Source of the DNA: Bradyrhizobium glycinis
GTDB lineage: Bacteria; Pseudomonadota; Alphaproteobacteria; Rhizobiales; Xanthobacteraceae
DNA length: 64,000 bases
Assembly: GCF_016031655.1 (NCBI RefSeq)
Contig: NZ_JACCHQ010000020.1
Span: forward strand, 85,102 to 149,101
Direction of reading: 5' to 3'
In this document: positions 51,281 to 59,802 of the stretch, piece by piece
How positions within the stretch are numbered: position 1 is the stretch's first letter
Layout of the letters: each line of letters opens with the position of its first letter
Position numbers and translations under genes: made by a program
The notes under the pieces: generated by a model
What the model was told of the DNA's origin: nothing
What the model saw: the letters and a program-made list of their open reading frames with translations, nothing else
The model's database searches: none

Positions 51281-51943
51281 TTAGTGCGACTGCAATCCGG
51301 GCGATCCGGTCTCGGGATGGATCTCGGCCGCCATCATGCCCTTGGAGCCGGGCCCGAAGCGGACCAGCACATACTGGCCAGGCCTGAGCTCGGTCATGCC
51401 GAAGCGGCGCAGCGTCTCCATGTGCACGAAGATGTCGGGGGTGCCCTCGCCGCAGGTCAGGAAGCCGAAGCCGCGCAGCCGATTGAACCATTTGACCTGG
51501 GCCCGCTCCAGCCCGCTGGTCGGGGTGACCGTGACATGGGTCCGCGGCGGCAGCATCTGCGCCGGGTGGATCGCGGTCGACTCGTCCATCGAGACGACGC
51601 GGAAAGCCTGATAGCCCTTGGCGCGCTGGATGCACTCGACGACGATGCGGGCGCCTTCATAAGCGGTCTGGAAGCCGTCGCGCCTGAGCACGGTAACGTG
51701 CAGGAGCACGTCGGGCCAGCCATTGTCGGGAACGATGAAGCCGTAACCTTTGGAGGCGTCGAACCATTTGATGACGCCGGTGACCTCGACGAGGTTGGCG
51801 CTGGCTTCGCCCAATCCGGTGAAGGGATTGAGCGCATTGTCGCGGCCGGCGCTGCCATGCTCGCCCGGCGTCAATCGCCCCGGCGAGGTGCCCTGTCCGG
51901 GAACTCCAATCTTCTTGGACTCAAATCCGTCCGACGACCCCAT
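51281..51943 (-). CDS. Double cold-shock-domain protein
   Basis: Using the ATG at 51943 (51970 possible) gives 220 residues with two cold-shock domains: VTGVIKWFDASKGYGFIVPD with DVLLHVTVL, and AQVKWFNRLRGFGFLTCGEG with DIFVHMETL. Both keep the RNA-binding aromatic patches (KWF...G[YF]GF and [LF][VL]H). This tandem-CSD form is typical of Rhizobiales and is distinct from short CspA. A role in RNA binding or stress response is expected. Confidence 0.9.
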   Translation of the reverse strand: MGSSDGFESKKIGVPGQGTSPGRLTPGEHGSAGRDNALNPFTGLGEASANLVEVTGVIKWFDASKGYGFIVPDNGWPDVLLHVTVLRRDGFQTAYEGARIVVECIQRAKGYQAFRVVSMDESTAIHPAQMLPPRTHVTVTPTSGLERAQVKWFNRLRGFGFLTCGEGTPDIFVHMETLRRFGMTELRPGQYVLVRFGPGSKGMMAAEIHPETGSPGLQSH

Positions 51944-52141
51944 AACCCCGGACCCCACACTGCCATGCAACCCGCCACATTGGCGGCGCTCGAATCACGC
52001 GTCTTAAGAGAATGTTCTCAATTCGACGCGACGCGAATCTTTCGACTCAAAAGATAACACTCCCGGTTGCGACGCATAGACAAAAAAGAGATTCGCCGGA
52101 ACCTATGAACAGCTTGCGCAGCCGCGAATCAAATTGATGCC

Positions 52142-52957
52142 TCAATTGCCGACAAAGGGGCCGAGCGTCTCGCCGATGTCGTGGTGGATGACGAGGTCGG
52201 CGATGTCGTCCTGCTCGGTCGGCTCGCGATTGATGATCACCAGACGTGCACCGGCGCGCTTGGCCATCATCGGAAAGCCGGCCGCCGGCCAGACCACCAG
52301 CGAGGAACCGATCGCGATGAAGAGATCGCAGGCTTGCGACAGCGTCGTCGCGCGCTGCATCTCCTCGTCCGGCATCATCTGGCCGAAGGAGATGGTGGCG
52401 GTCTTCACCGGCTCGTCGCAGGCGGTGCAGTTCGGCGCCGCGCCGTCGTCGTCGAAACGGCGCCTCACCCAGTCGAGCGGATAGTCCTGCGCACAACCGA
52501 TGCATCGCGCATAAGTTGTATTTCCATGAAGTTCAATCACATGCTCCGGCGCGAAGCCCGAGGCCTGGTGCAGATTATCGATATTCTGGGTGATGACGGC
52601 GGGAACCTTGCCGGCGCGGTAGAGCGATGCCAGCGCCCGATGGCCGCGGCCGGGCTTCGCTGCGGCGAAGACCTCCTCCATCGCAAAGCGGCGGCGCCAG
52701 GATTCGTCCCGCGCCTCCTGGCTCGCGACGAACTCGTCGAACGGGATCGGACGGTTACGCGTCCAAATTCCGCCCGGCGAGCGGAAGTCGGGAATGCCGC
52801 ATTCGGTCGAGATGCCGGCACCGGTGAACGGGACGATGGTCCTGGCCTCGGCGATCATGTCGCCGAGCCGCTCGATACCGCTCTGAAGATCCGATGCGAT
52901 CAATCGCGCCTCCGACTCGTTTGGCCTGACAGCAACATGCGCAAGCGGCAAGATCAT
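52142..52957 (-). CDS. Sir2-family NAD-dependent protein deacylase
   Basis: The 271-residue protein (ATG at 52957; 52984 possible) carries all sirtuin motifs: PFTGAGISTECGIPDFRSPG for NAD, TQNIDNLHQASG, ELHGN with the catalytic His, and a zinc site of four cysteines (ARCIGC and NCTAC). GSSLVVWPAAGFP follows. It removes acyl groups from lysines using NAD. Confidence 0.93.
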   Translation of the reverse strand: MILPLAHVAVRPNESEARLIASDLQSGIERLGDMIAEARTIVPFTGAGISTECGIPDFRSPGGIWTRNRPIPFDEFVASQEARDESWRRRFAMEEVFAAAKPGRGHRALASLYRAGKVPAVITQNIDNLHQASGFAPEHVIELHGNTTYARCIGCAQDYPLDWVRRRFDDDGAAPNCTACDEPVKTATISFGQMMPDEEMQRATTLSQACDLFIAIGSSLVVWPAAGFPMMAKRAGARLVIINREPTEQDDIADLVIHHDIGETLGPFVGN

Positions 52958-53152
52958 TGACGCTCTTATCAAGCGCCAACGCAATGCACTCCAAGTTCTT
53001 CCGACCTTTGCATATCACAATCCTGCAATGCCTCCTCCCCATTGACGCCCCATTCGGGAGTGCCAATGGATGTGTTAACGCGACTCAACGTGATTGCGGC
53101 GGCAGTGCTTGAGTTCGGATGTGCACATACTCAGGTGTAGAGGGGATTTGAC

Positions 53153-53317
53153 ATGACCGAAGACGAACAACGCAAAGAGCGCGAACGCGAGGAAATCGCC
53201 GCCCGTGTCGCCGCCTTCCGTGCCACGCAGGAAAAGTTCAAGCGCGAGCGTGAGGAATATTTCGTTTCGACGTTGGAGAATGCCCGCAAGGTCGAACGGC
53301 CCTCGCTCTGGCCGTAA
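53153..53317 (+). CDS. 54-aa highly charged helical protein
   Basis: The product is MTEDEQRKEREREEIAARVA, then ATQEKFKREREEYFVSTLEN and ARKVERPSLWP. A GGGG run sits 9 bp before the ATG. A strong terminator lies about 40 bp after the stop. Function is unknown. Confidence 0.65.
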   Translation: MTEDEQRKEREREEIAARVAAFRATQEKFKREREEYFVSTLENARKVERPSLWP

Positions 53318-53354
53318 ATCATCGCGCCGGCAGGCGCGTCGACATGCGAATGAA

Positions 53355-53383
53355 AAAAGCCCGGAGCAGCGCTCCGGGCTTTT
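53355..53383. terminator. Bidirectional terminator
   Basis: AAAAGCCCGGAGC-AGC-GCTCCGGGCTTTT is a perfect inverted repeat with A and T tracts, placed between convergent genes. Confidence 0.9.
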
Positions 53384-53409
53384 CGCTGTTGGCGGACAGT
53401 CGTGCCGGC

Positions 53410-53697
53410 CTACCAATGGCGCCAGTGGTGGTGTCGATAATACGGCCCGCCGTAATAGCCGACCGGACCCGGTCCATAATAATAATAGCTCGGGCCGTCA
53501 TAATAGGCGTAGCCCGGACCGTAATAGCCATAGGGGTGGGAGGCTGCGACCGCGCCCGCGGTGATTGCGCCGGCGGCAAGGCCGAACGCGAGGCCCGGGC
53601 CGATGCCGCGGCCACGCGCCTCGGCCGGCGCAGGCGCCGCGACGGCGGTTACGCCAACGGCTGCGACGGTGGCCAGAACTGCGAGTAGCTTCTTCAT
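53410..53697 (-). CDS. Secreted Gly/Tyr-rich protein
   Basis: From the ATG at 53697 (GGAGGAG upstream) the 95-residue protein has a signal peptide (KLLAVLATVAAVGVTAVAAP, then APAEA), an Ala/Gly segment and a mature part rich in Tyr, Gly and Pro (YGYYGPGYAYYDGPSYYYYG), ending YYRHHHWRHW. Rhizobiales encode several such small exported Tyr-rich proteins. The function is not known. Confidence 0.8.
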   Translation of the reverse strand: MKKLLAVLATVAAVGVTAVAAPAPAEARGRGIGPGLAFGLAAGAITAGAVAASHPYGYYGPGYAYYDGPSYYYYGPGPVGYYGGPYYRHHHWRHW

Positions 53698-53873
53698 GCT
53701 CTCCTCCTTCGCGTCTTGCGGGAATAACCGCGAGCGCCTGCGATGGTTGCGCGGCGCGCGGGAACCGAACGCCGTCAAAAAACGTCGATGCAGCGGGAAC
53801 GAAATCGGCTGTGGCGGATTGACGTTGCAAGTGCGGGAGCCTCCGCCATCCGGGTTGAGGCGACAGCACGAAG

Positions 53874-53909
53874 ACCCCGTCAGCATCTCCGCGATGCTGG
53901 CGGGGTTTT
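53874..53909 (+). terminator. Orphan intrinsic terminator, possible small RNA end
   Basis: ACCCCGtCAGCATC/GATGCTGgCGGGGT plus TTT lies on the plus strand with no upstream gene. The 53700-53870 interval could encode a small RNA; the next gene begins at 53968. Confidence 0.5.
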
Positions 53910-53967
53910 CAGTTTCACGGGAGCAGATGGCAGCAAACCATGACGGTTGCCAGCGGGGACAACGATC

Positions 53968-54210
53968 ATGGAGGAAAGTTTGCCCTTATCTGCTTTGCTG
54001 GCCCGTATCCGCAAATTGGTTCCCAAATCTGAGGATGAGCATTACGACGAGATCGTCCGCAGCTTCAGTGTCGGCACGCTGCGCCCGCCGCCGACGCCGA
54101 TGAGCGACCGCGAGCTGGCGCAGGCCATCGCCGAGTTCCTCAGGGAGCAGCCGTCGAGCGAATCCGTCGCCACCCTCGGCCGCCGGTTCGACCCGTCCAC
54201 CCCGCTGTGA
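53968..54210 (+). CDS. 80-aa hypothetical protein
   Basis: From the ATG at 53968 the product reads MEESLPLSALLARIRKLVPK, then HYDEIVRSFSVGTLRPPPTP and a helix RELAQAIAEFLREQPSSESV. It looks like an intact small soluble protein. No family is recognised. Confidence 0.6.
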   Translation: MEESLPLSALLARIRKLVPKSEDEHYDEIVRSFSVGTLRPPPTPMSDRELAQAIAEFLREQPSSESVATLGRRFDPSTPL

Positions 54211-54287
54211 GTTTCTTCGCGGGAGCATGGAACCAGGAATGCGCGCGGACGTTGAGTCCGTCTCATGCTAAGCGGAGAGAAACAGAT

Positions 54288-54413
54288 ATGCCCGCCTGGC
54301 TCGAAGTCTTGCTCAACCTGTCCGGCTATGCCGGCTTCGTGGCGCTCGCCTCGCGCGGCGTCGGATGCTCGCAGGCGCGGGCCGATGACCGCCGCTGCGG
54401 CGACGAGCGTTAA
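54288..54413 (+). CDS. 41-aa small protein
   Basis: GCGGAGAG precedes the ATG. The peptide reads MPAWLEVLLNLSGYAGFVAL and ends CSQARADDRRCGDER, a short hydrophobic helix followed by a polar tail with two cysteines. Its last four bases overlap the end of the convergent gene. Confidence 0.5.
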   Translation: MPAWLEVLLNLSGYAGFVALASRGVGCSQARADDRRCGDER

Positions 54414-54604
54414 TTGGCGTGCTGCGCCTGGCCTGCGGTGCGGACCAGCCGGTCAGCCTTGACCGCAACGCGCGTGTCCTCAGCCCGCGACCGTAAGGAA
54501 AAGCTGATCACTACGAAAGCAAGGCAGAACAGCGTGCCGACGACGGCAACGCGCCGGTAGGTGTGCCGGTCGCCCTGGAAAAAGGAGGGAGTTGAAAAAG
54601 GCAT
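54410..54604 (-). CDS. Small single-pass membrane protein
   Basis: From the ATG at 54604 the 64-residue product has MPFSTPSFFQGDRHTYRRVA, a membrane helix (VVGTLFCLAFVVISFSL) and a polar tail (RAEDTRVAVKADRLVRTAGQ). This pattern (MPFSTPSFF.GD..TYRRV) recurs in Bradyrhizobium. Function is unknown. Confidence 0.65.
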   Translation of the reverse strand: MPFSTPSFFQGDRHTYRRVAVVGTLFCLAFVVISFSLRSRAEDTRVAVKADRLVRTAGQAQHAN

Positions 54605-55080
54605 CATGGCAAATTGCTGCTTGGCCAAATTGCTTCTTGGCGTTTCTTGCTTGTCTTTGCCGGACACCTACCCCAACCCGCGGCAAGCGCAACGCGTTTG
54701 GGCATTTAACCTAACCGAATAGGGTTATCGGCATCCGCGTAAGCTATCGTTAGTCAGACGCACCCGGCACCTTCGCGGCGAAAGCGGCGCAAGCACGACC
54801 GGCTTTGTTCCAGCTTCGACTCCGTTTCGTTCGCGAAGAACGAATCGGAGTCGCAAGAATGCGCGCAGAGCAACTCCTAACGATCCATGAAAGCCTGCAC
54901 GCTCACGCGTTCGACGCGGCAGGACTCTTCGCTGGCGAGACTCTTCGGCGGTGAAACTCTCTGCGACATCACTCGTCTGCGACGCGACTCTTGATCGGCA
55001 CGCCTCTCCTCCGCCAAGCACCACGGCGACCGATCAAGCGCGAACCCTCGGAACGGACCCGCGCTTGGTGTCGATAAAAG
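54605..55080. other. Intergenic region without a recognised gene
   Basis: No coding frame looks real; open frames at 54725-55024 and 54951-55169 are shadows. A short inverted repeat, CGACTCCG/CGGAGTCG, spans 54826-54854. Confidence 0.35.
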
Positions 55081-55215
55081 TCAGGCCGCCCGCTTCGGCT
55101 TCTCCTTCGAGAAGCATTCGAGGATCTGGATGCGCAGCTCCTCCGCCGCAGGGCCCTCGACCTTTCTGAGCTCGTTCCAGAGCCTGATCACTTCGCGCTG
55201 CTTTTCGACGGTCAT
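55081..55215 (-). CDS. 44-aa helical protein
   Basis: From the ATG at 55215 to TGA at 55081-55083 the product is MTVEKQREVIRLWNELRKVE, then AAEELRIQILECFSKEKPKR and AA. It has a clear amphipathic helix pattern and ordinary codon use. Function is unknown. Confidence 0.55.
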   Translation of the reverse strand: MTVEKQREVIRLWNELRKVEGPAAEELRIQILECFSKEKPKRAA

Positions 55216-55709
55216 GAGCCACCTCCAACGGTCCATCAAGGCGCCTCACTAGAACAAAATGAGAACAAAAAGTCCAGCCCCGGACGTAAAATTTTGCTGG
55301 GGGCGGCGTTGAACCTTTTCGGCGCGGCAGGCACCCATGGAAACTGGGGATTTCAGCGCCCAGTTACACGGCAGCGCCGCCTGACGAACATACTCCGTCA
55401 GGGCGGCGCTGTTGCTTTTTGCGATTTCAACTTTAGGTTAAGGCAATGGCTGTCGGCAAGGCGCTGAAATCCCAACGCCGTCAGCCAGAAAAGCCTCGCG
55501 CGAAAGCGCGGGGCTTTTTTCTTGTGAAGCGGATGAGGATGGTGAGGGAACGGGGCTCGTTGTTCAGGACCAAGCCAGTACCGCGCGCTGTTTGTCCTGA
55601 TGGTCGTGGTGATGTTCGGCATCGCCATGGCCGAGCACCAGCTGGTCCTCGGCCGTTGATGGCTGCGCCGTCGCGTCAGTGAGCCCGCCGCACCGACATC
55701 GCCGGCACG
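55216..55709. other. Intergenic region with two terminator-like hairpins
   Basis: A long hairpin (AGCGCCGC-CTGACG / CGTCAG-G-GCGGCGCT, 55373-55410) is followed by a T-rich stretch, and AAGCCtCGCGC-GAAA-GCGCGgGGCTT plus T tract (55491-55520) is a second intrinsic terminator. Neither follows an evident gene on the plus strand. The 55446-55682 frame is probably not a gene. Confidence 0.5.
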
Positions 55710-56006
55710 TCAGACGGCGTCCTTGGCGACCTTCAGCGGCGAGGCCTTGACCGACTTGCTGGCGGGCTTCGCTGCAAACTGCATCGGCTCCTTGGTGAAG
55801 GGATTGATGCCCATGCGGGCTTCGGTCGCCGGCTTGTTCACGACCGACATCTTCACGAAGCCAGGAATGACGAACTCGCCGGACTCGTTGAGCTCCTTGT
55901 AGCCGACGGTCGCCATGTACTCGATCACCGACTTCACGTCGTTCTTCGAAAGCTGCGTGCCCTCGGCAATTGCATCGATCAATTGGGTCTTCGTCATCTT
56001 TGCCAT
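55710..56006 (-). CDS. HU-family DNA-binding protein
   Basis: From the ATG at 56006 the 98-residue protein is MAKMTKTQLIDAIAEGTQLS, then GEFVIPGFVKMSVVNKPATE, ARMGINPFTKEPMQF and a Lys/Ala tail (AAKPASKSVKASPLKVAKDA). The GINPFTKEPM turn is the HU/IHF arm region. The basic extension makes it one of the longer HU-like proteins typical of Bradyrhizobium. It bends and compacts DNA. Confidence 0.92.
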   Translation of the reverse strand: MAKMTKTQLIDAIAEGTQLSKNDVKSVIEYMATVGYKELNESGEFVIPGFVKMSVVNKPATEARMGINPFTKEPMQFAAKPASKSVKASPLKVAKDAV

Positions 56007-56279
56007 GGTCTGAATTCCTTTGAATGGGTGCGCGGAGCAATCTGCTGCTGGGGACGCGGCCGGACCCGCGAGTGCGCGCTGCTGATTCATGCCAGAAGTC
56101 ATGAAGCGATCGGGCTTAGACCCTATCGAGGCCGAAAACGCAAGCACGGGCTCTGCACAGTTCCCGACTTCCTGTGCAAGACGTTGCAGGATCTGCAATT
56201 TTCAGGACCTGCAATTTTCTCGAACCTTTCAGAGCACCGCGGCTGCTATAAGCCCGGAAAGGTATCTGATGGGGTTCTG

Positions 56280-56771
56280 ATGAAGGTCGCTATCGTCATC
56301 GCAGGTTTGATCGTGATCGCTGTCGCAGCCCTCGTCGCGATCCAGCCAGTCTTCTTGAAGCCTGCGTCCTTCGCCCTCGTGAAGAAGTCCGATATCTTCG
56401 GCTTCTCGCCCGGCATGTCTTTCGAGGAGGCCAACAAGCTCGTTGCTCAACGCCACTATCTCTGCCGGCCGAGCCGAGGTCCGTACACGCTCGCCTGCGA
56501 GATCAACGGCGCCAAGGTCGCCGTTGAGGGCGAGGAGACCGACCCCAGGCATCCGATCTGGCGCGTCAATGCGACGCTGAACAATCCGGGATCGCAGGAA
56601 GCTGCCGTCAAATCGATCTCCGAGCAGTTCAACGCCTCGGCCATCAGGGACCGGGAGGGCTGGACCTGGATCGTCGGCCGCGCGCTCAAGCTGAGCTATG
56701 ACGGCGCCAGCTTGACTCTCGTGGACGAGGCCGCCGAGGCCAGGCTTCGCAAGGAGGACGCCAAGCGCTAA
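56280..56771 (+). CDS. Membrane-anchored hypothetical protein
   Basis: From the ATG at 56280 the 163-residue protein has an N-terminal anchor (VAIVIAGLIVIAVAALVAIQ) and a periplasmic domain (FSPGMSFEEANKLVAQRHYL, then CRPSRGPYTLACEINGAKVA, GWTWIVGRALKLSYDGASLT). FGFSPGMSFEEA resembles the repeated fold of small outer-membrane-type domains. No certain family is known. The gene ends directly at a dispersed repeat. Confidence 0.6.
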   Translation: MKVAIVIAGLIVIAVAALVAIQPVFLKPASFALVKKSDIFGFSPGMSFEEANKLVAQRHYLCRPSRGPYTLACEINGAKVAVEGEETDPRHPIWRVNATLNNPGSQEAAVKSISEQFNASAIRDREGWTWIVGRALKLSYDGASLTLVDEAAEARLRKEDAKR

Positions 56772-56872
56772 AGCATGATCCGGAAAAGTGCGAAGCGGTT
56801 TTCCGGAAAGATCATGCGCAAACAACAACCTAAAGCGCGATGACGATGCATCCAAATTTCATCGCGCTTTAG
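56772..56872. repeat. Palindromic repeat (AGCATGATCCGGAAA family), copy B
   Basis: AGCATGATC ... GATCATGC (56772-56817) and CTAAAGCGCGATGA/TCATCGCGCTTTAG (56830-56872) match copy A at 33026-33112 in order and sequence, with a longer second loop. It begins at the stop codon of the preceding gene. Confidence 0.8.
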
Positions 56873-57001
56873 ACCGCATCGCGCCTTGGAGCGTGGAGTC
56901 ACCTCGTCGTGAAACTTGTGGCTCGGCGCCCGTTGTTGACGCTTCAGTAACCTAACGCGACCAAGCTTCAGTCAGGTTGGTTGCGTTGGAGTATCCTGAA
57001 A

Positions 57002-57304
57002 GTGCTGGATTTTAACGAGCTGCGTGAACTCGCGGCAGATGTTCGTATTTTTGTCGATGTCGCCGAAGACAAGGCCGAGGCGCTCAGAGCGGTGATCGCG
57101 GCCTACGACGTGGTGCTGGCGATCTTCCCGGTTGATGACGGCATGGGCCTCCACGTCATCAAGGGCAAGGAGATCCTGGACCAGATCGCGACGTCGCGGA
57201 CACACGCGATGTACAGCCACACGGCGATCGCGGTTCCGGATCTCGCCCATGCCGAAGCGCTCAAGTTCCTGACGGCGCCGGTCGAACACCGGATCGCGGC
57301 CTGA
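57002..57304 (+). CDS. Conserved hypothetical protein
   Basis: Using the GTG at 57002 (GGAG upstream) the 100-residue product reads VLDFNELRELAADVRIFVDV, then DKAEALRAVIAAYDVVLAIF, DDGMGLHVIKGKEILDQIA and a helix. The alternating pattern suggests a small alpha/beta domain. The ATG-less start is a guess; a TTG at 56981 is in frame. Function is unknown. Confidence 0.55.
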   Translation: MLDFNELRELAADVRIFVDVAEDKAEALRAVIAAYDVVLAIFPVDDGMGLHVIKGKEILDQIATSRTHAMYSHTAIAVPDLAHAEALKFLTAPVEHRIAA

Positions 57305-57363
57305 GCATATTTGCAGCGCACCGCTCCGCAGCAGAGCGGCGCGGCGGAATGGTCGTGATCGCT

Positions 57364-57597
57364 TCAGCGGCTTTGTCTGGGCGTGCGGGCTGAAGCCGTT
57401 CGCCGCTGCCGTCGCAGGCCGATGCGCGTGCCCGGAAGATTGATGCCAAGCTCGATCGCGCGCGACCTGATCGATGCGATGGGACGCTTGAGCTTCACGA
57501 TCATCAGCGTGAGGCTCTTGCCGCTTTCACACATGGATCGAAGCAGCCGGTCGTCGTCTTCCGACCAGCGTTCGTGGTTGTAGGTGCGGGCAGCCAT
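57364..57597 (-). CDS. SANT/Myb-like small DNA-binding protein
   Basis: The 77-residue product is MAARTYNHERWSEDDDRLLR, then SGKSLTLMIVKLKRPIASIR and a basic tail (RQRRTASARTPRQSR). It has the W...DD.LL......SL..I...L.R...SIR pattern of bacterial SANT-like HTHs. A relative, 43539-43751, lies in the tRNA-Pro element. Confidence 0.75.
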   Translation of the reverse strand: MAARTYNHERWSEDDDRLLRSMCESGKSLTLMIVKLKRPIASIRSRAIELGINLPGTRIGLRRQRRTASARTPRQSR

Positions 57598-58025
57598 GGA
57601 CGTTTGCCTCTGAGGCCGATGAGGCGGGACCTAAGCGGGAGAATGTCAAAGGACCCAGCTTCGCCTGTTCTGAGCGCGGCGGCTGGGTGTCAGTTGAAGG
57701 GCGGCTTGTTACGCTGCCGCCTGATGCAGAGATAGTTTTTCGGCGTCGATTTTCAACCGACTTACGGATTTGTAATTGCCCGGCTCGAGCGCATCCATTT
57801 TCCAGCGAAGTGGCGCACTTTCGTTTGAACTTTCCTGCCGCTCGCGCGTCTTACAGTTGAAGCGTCCCTAAGCTTCACCTCGGCAGAGAACCCCGCTTCC
57901 GCAAGGGCGGGGTTTTCGCTTTTGGCGCTGCATCAGCTCCCCCGGGATTTCAAGCGCTCTTTGCCGTTGACCCGGCGGCCCTGCCGACGCACTTTTTGTG
58001 GCGGGCAGGGTTTTGAGGAGCCGTG
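57598..58025. other. Intergenic region with an orphan terminator
   Basis: No gene is seen. AACCCCGC/GCGGGGTT plus TTTT (57889-57916) is a plus-strand terminator with no upstream ORF, so a small RNA may lie in 57700-57890. Confidence 0.45.
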
Positions 58026-58262
58026 ATGCCGAAAACCCTTGTGGAATTCAGAGCGCAGAACCTTCGTTTGCTCGAGCGGCTTTGTCCCGACGACCCGCGA
58101 TACATCGCGGCCTGGCTGAAGCAGTTCGACGAGCAGAACGGGATCACGCCAAAAACCGGTCCAAAGTCCGGCAAGCGCCGCGCGACTGCTTCGCCGCGAA
58201 GCAGGACCGCTTCGCCCGGGCGCACGAGGTCAGCGCCCTCCTCCTCGGTTTCACCGCGCTGA
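58026..58262 (+). CDS. 78-aa hypothetical protein with basic tail
   Basis: GAGGAG precedes the ATG. The product reads MPKTLVEFRAQNLRLLERLC, then PDDPRYIAAWLKQFDEQNGI and a Lys/Ser/Arg tail (TPKTGPKSGKRRATASPRSR). The helix followed by a basic tail suggests a small nucleic-acid-binding protein. Confidence 0.6.
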   Translation: MPKTLVEFRAQNLRLLERLCPDDPRYIAAWLKQFDEQNGITPKTGPKSGKRRATASPRSRTASPGRTRSAPSSSVSPR

Positions 58263-58304
58263 TCGGCAACGATAGCCGGGCAGTCCCGAGAGCCGCTTGG
58301 ACGC

Positions 58305-58529
58305 TCACGGAATGTCCGCGGCCTTCCGGTTGTCCCCGATCGAAACCGGCTTGTTCAGGAAATACTCGCGGTTGCCTGTCGCAGCTTCCGCGTATTGATC
58401 GATGGCGACGATGATGGCCTGGACGTGGGCATAGCACCATCCTTCCCGCGTCGCGCGTCGGCGAACGTCCTCGAGCGCGGTCAGGAAGGGCGACAGGTCT
58501 CTCTCGTCGTCAAACCATCGCCTGCTCAC
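58305..58529 (-). CDS. 74-aa helical hypothetical protein
   Basis: With the GTG at 58529, which overlaps the TGA of the preceding gene (GTGA), the product is VSRRWFDDERDLSPFLTALE, then DVRRRATREGWCYAHVQAII, VAIDQYAEAATGNREYFLNK and a short tail. The QAIIVAIDQYAE..TGNREYF region looks conserved. Function is unknown. Confidence 0.6.
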   Translation of the reverse strand: MSRRWFDDERDLSPFLTALEDVRRRATREGWCYAHVQAIIVAIDQYAEAATGNREYFLNKPVSIGDNRKAADIP

Positions 58530-58759
58530 CACGTCCTCCCGCCGAGCACCCTGCCCTTGGTCTGGCGCGGCTGCGCGGCCTTCAGCGCATCGCGTTCGGC
58601 GCACAGGCTCTCGACCTTCGCCTCCATCCGCGACAGCAGCGCTTGTGCCGAGGCCGTGCCGATCCCCGCCCGCTGCAGCTGGAGGATCTCCTTCCTCTGC
58701 CTGCCCATCTGGATGCGCATCCGTTCGATCTCCCGCCTGAGAAAGTCCAGGTCCGGCAT
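58526..58759 (-). CDS. Small coiled-coil protein
   Basis: The 77-residue product MPDLDFLRREIERMRIQMGR, QRKEILQLQRAGIGTASAQA, ALLSRMEAKVESLCAERDAL is almost entirely helical with heptad hydrophobics. It is translationally coupled (GTGA) to the 58305-58529 gene. Function is unknown. Confidence 0.65.
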   Translation of the reverse strand: MPDLDFLRREIERMRIQMGRQRKEILQLQRAGIGTASAQALLSRMEAKVESLCAERDALKAAQPRQTKGRVLGGRTW

Positions 58760-58857
58760 TGTTCCGCCTCGCGAATTCTAGAGATGCCTCATGAGAACAA
58801 AAACGGAACGAAGAGTCGAGTCCGACGTTCTACGGAAAACGGAATAGGAGATGCGCA

Positions 58858-59049
58858 ATGGCCGACAACACCCGGAAGGACCCGAAGGACTGGGTTTCCG
58901 GCGACGACCCGATGACCGGGGCCCAGGAATCCTACCTCAAGACCCTCGCCGAGCAGGCGCACGAGAGCCCGCCCGCGGACGACCTGACCAAGGCCGAGGC
59001 CTCGGAGCTGATCGACAAGATGCGGCAAAAGGCCGGGTTGGAGCAGTGA
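58858..59049 (+). CDS. DUF3072 domain protein
   Basis: The 63-residue protein reads MADNTRKDPKDWVSGDDPMT, GAQESYLKTLAEQAHESPPA and TKAEASELIDKMRQKAGLEQ, the full DUF3072 pattern (DP..W..GD.PMT..Q..YL..L....). It is a small soluble protein frequent in Bradyrhizobium; function unknown. Confidence 0.85.
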   Translation: MADNTRKDPKDWVSGDDPMTGAQESYLKTLAEQAHESPPADDLTKAEASELIDKMRQKAGLEQ

Positions 59050-59107
59050 GCCGTCCGATTGCGGGAATCCGGCTCCGTGCGTATGCACACGAAATTGGGA
59101 ATCGAGA

Positions 59108-59260
59108 ATGCCTTATTTCGTTTGTGCCCGCGACGGAGCGGGCCAGATCATCTTGAAGCGAGACACGAGGGAAGCGGCCGAGAAGAAAGCCGCCGAGCTC
59201 CGCGACATGGGTTATTTCGAAGTCGAGATCGTCGCGAAGGATGACCAGGAGCCGGCGTGA
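59108..59260 (+). CDS. 50-aa hypothetical protein
   Basis: The frame is MPYFVCARDGAGQIILKRDT, then REAAEKKAAELRDMGYFEVE and IVAKDDQEPA. It has an alpha/beta look (strand, helix, strand) and a GAGQIILKRDT start seen in many rhizobial small proteins. It is shorter than most annotation thresholds. Confidence 0.6.
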   Translation: MPYFVCARDGAGQIILKRDTREAAEKKAAELRDMGYFEVEIVAKDDQEPA

Positions 59261-59338
59261 GGGAGTGGGCACGGTCGGCCCTTCACGGGCATGACCAAGG
59301 AAGCGCTCCGGCATCAGCTTGCAATCAAGGTCCAGGCT

Positions 59339-59602
59339 TCATGCTTCCCTCAACACCTTGAAGGCACTGAGAATGACGAAAGCACCCAGACCGTAGCTCA
59401 GTGCATTCACGACCCAGCAAATGGCGATGCCGAGGAAGGTGGATCCTCCCACCGCTCCCCGAAGAAAATACGCTGCGCTGATGCCCGGCCACTCCAGCCA
59501 GAGAAACGCGAAGTCGGTCAGCGGCTCCAGCACAAGGAGCACCGTCGAGATCAGCGCCCCGATGGCTAACGCGATGACGAAGTGTGTCCTGATCGAAGGC
59601 AT
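59339..59602 (-). CDS. Small membrane protein, part of a two-gene unit
   Basis: From the ATG at 59602 (TGATG overlap with the upstream stop) the 87-residue protein has three membrane segments (FVIALAIGALISTVLLVLEP, GISAAYFLRGAVGGSTFLGI, ALSYGLGAFVILSAFKVL). No family is recognised. Confidence 0.6.
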   Translation of the reverse strand: MPSIRTHFVIALAIGALISTVLLVLEPLTDFAFLWLEWPGISAAYFLRGAVGGSTFLGIAICWVVNALSYGLGAFVILSAFKVLREA

Positions 59603-59802
59603 CAAAGACCCAGCAGGCCGGCGATAACAGGAATGAGGAAGAAAGCGGTGATCCCGAGAAGCCCGCCCACGACAAAGCATGCAGCGCGGCCGTGAATCTT
59701 CGTATCGAGCCACGCACAGATGGCCACCGCAGCCTGCCTCAGCCAGTTCCCCACGAGGGTTCTGAGGAGGTCAACCAAGAGTTCTGCAACGAGTGCGGCC
59801 AT
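59602..59802 (-). CDS. Small membrane protein, first of a two-gene unit
   Basis: From the ATG at 59802 the 66-residue product reads MAALVAELLVDLLRTLVGNW, LRQAAVAICAWLDTKIHGRA and a membrane helix (AACFVVGGLLGITAFFLIPVI). Coupled (TGATG) to the next membrane gene. Function is unknown. Confidence 0.6.
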   Translation of the reverse strand: MAALVAELLVDLLRTLVGNWLRQAAVAICAWLDTKIHGRAACFVVGGLLGITAFFLIPVIAGLLGL

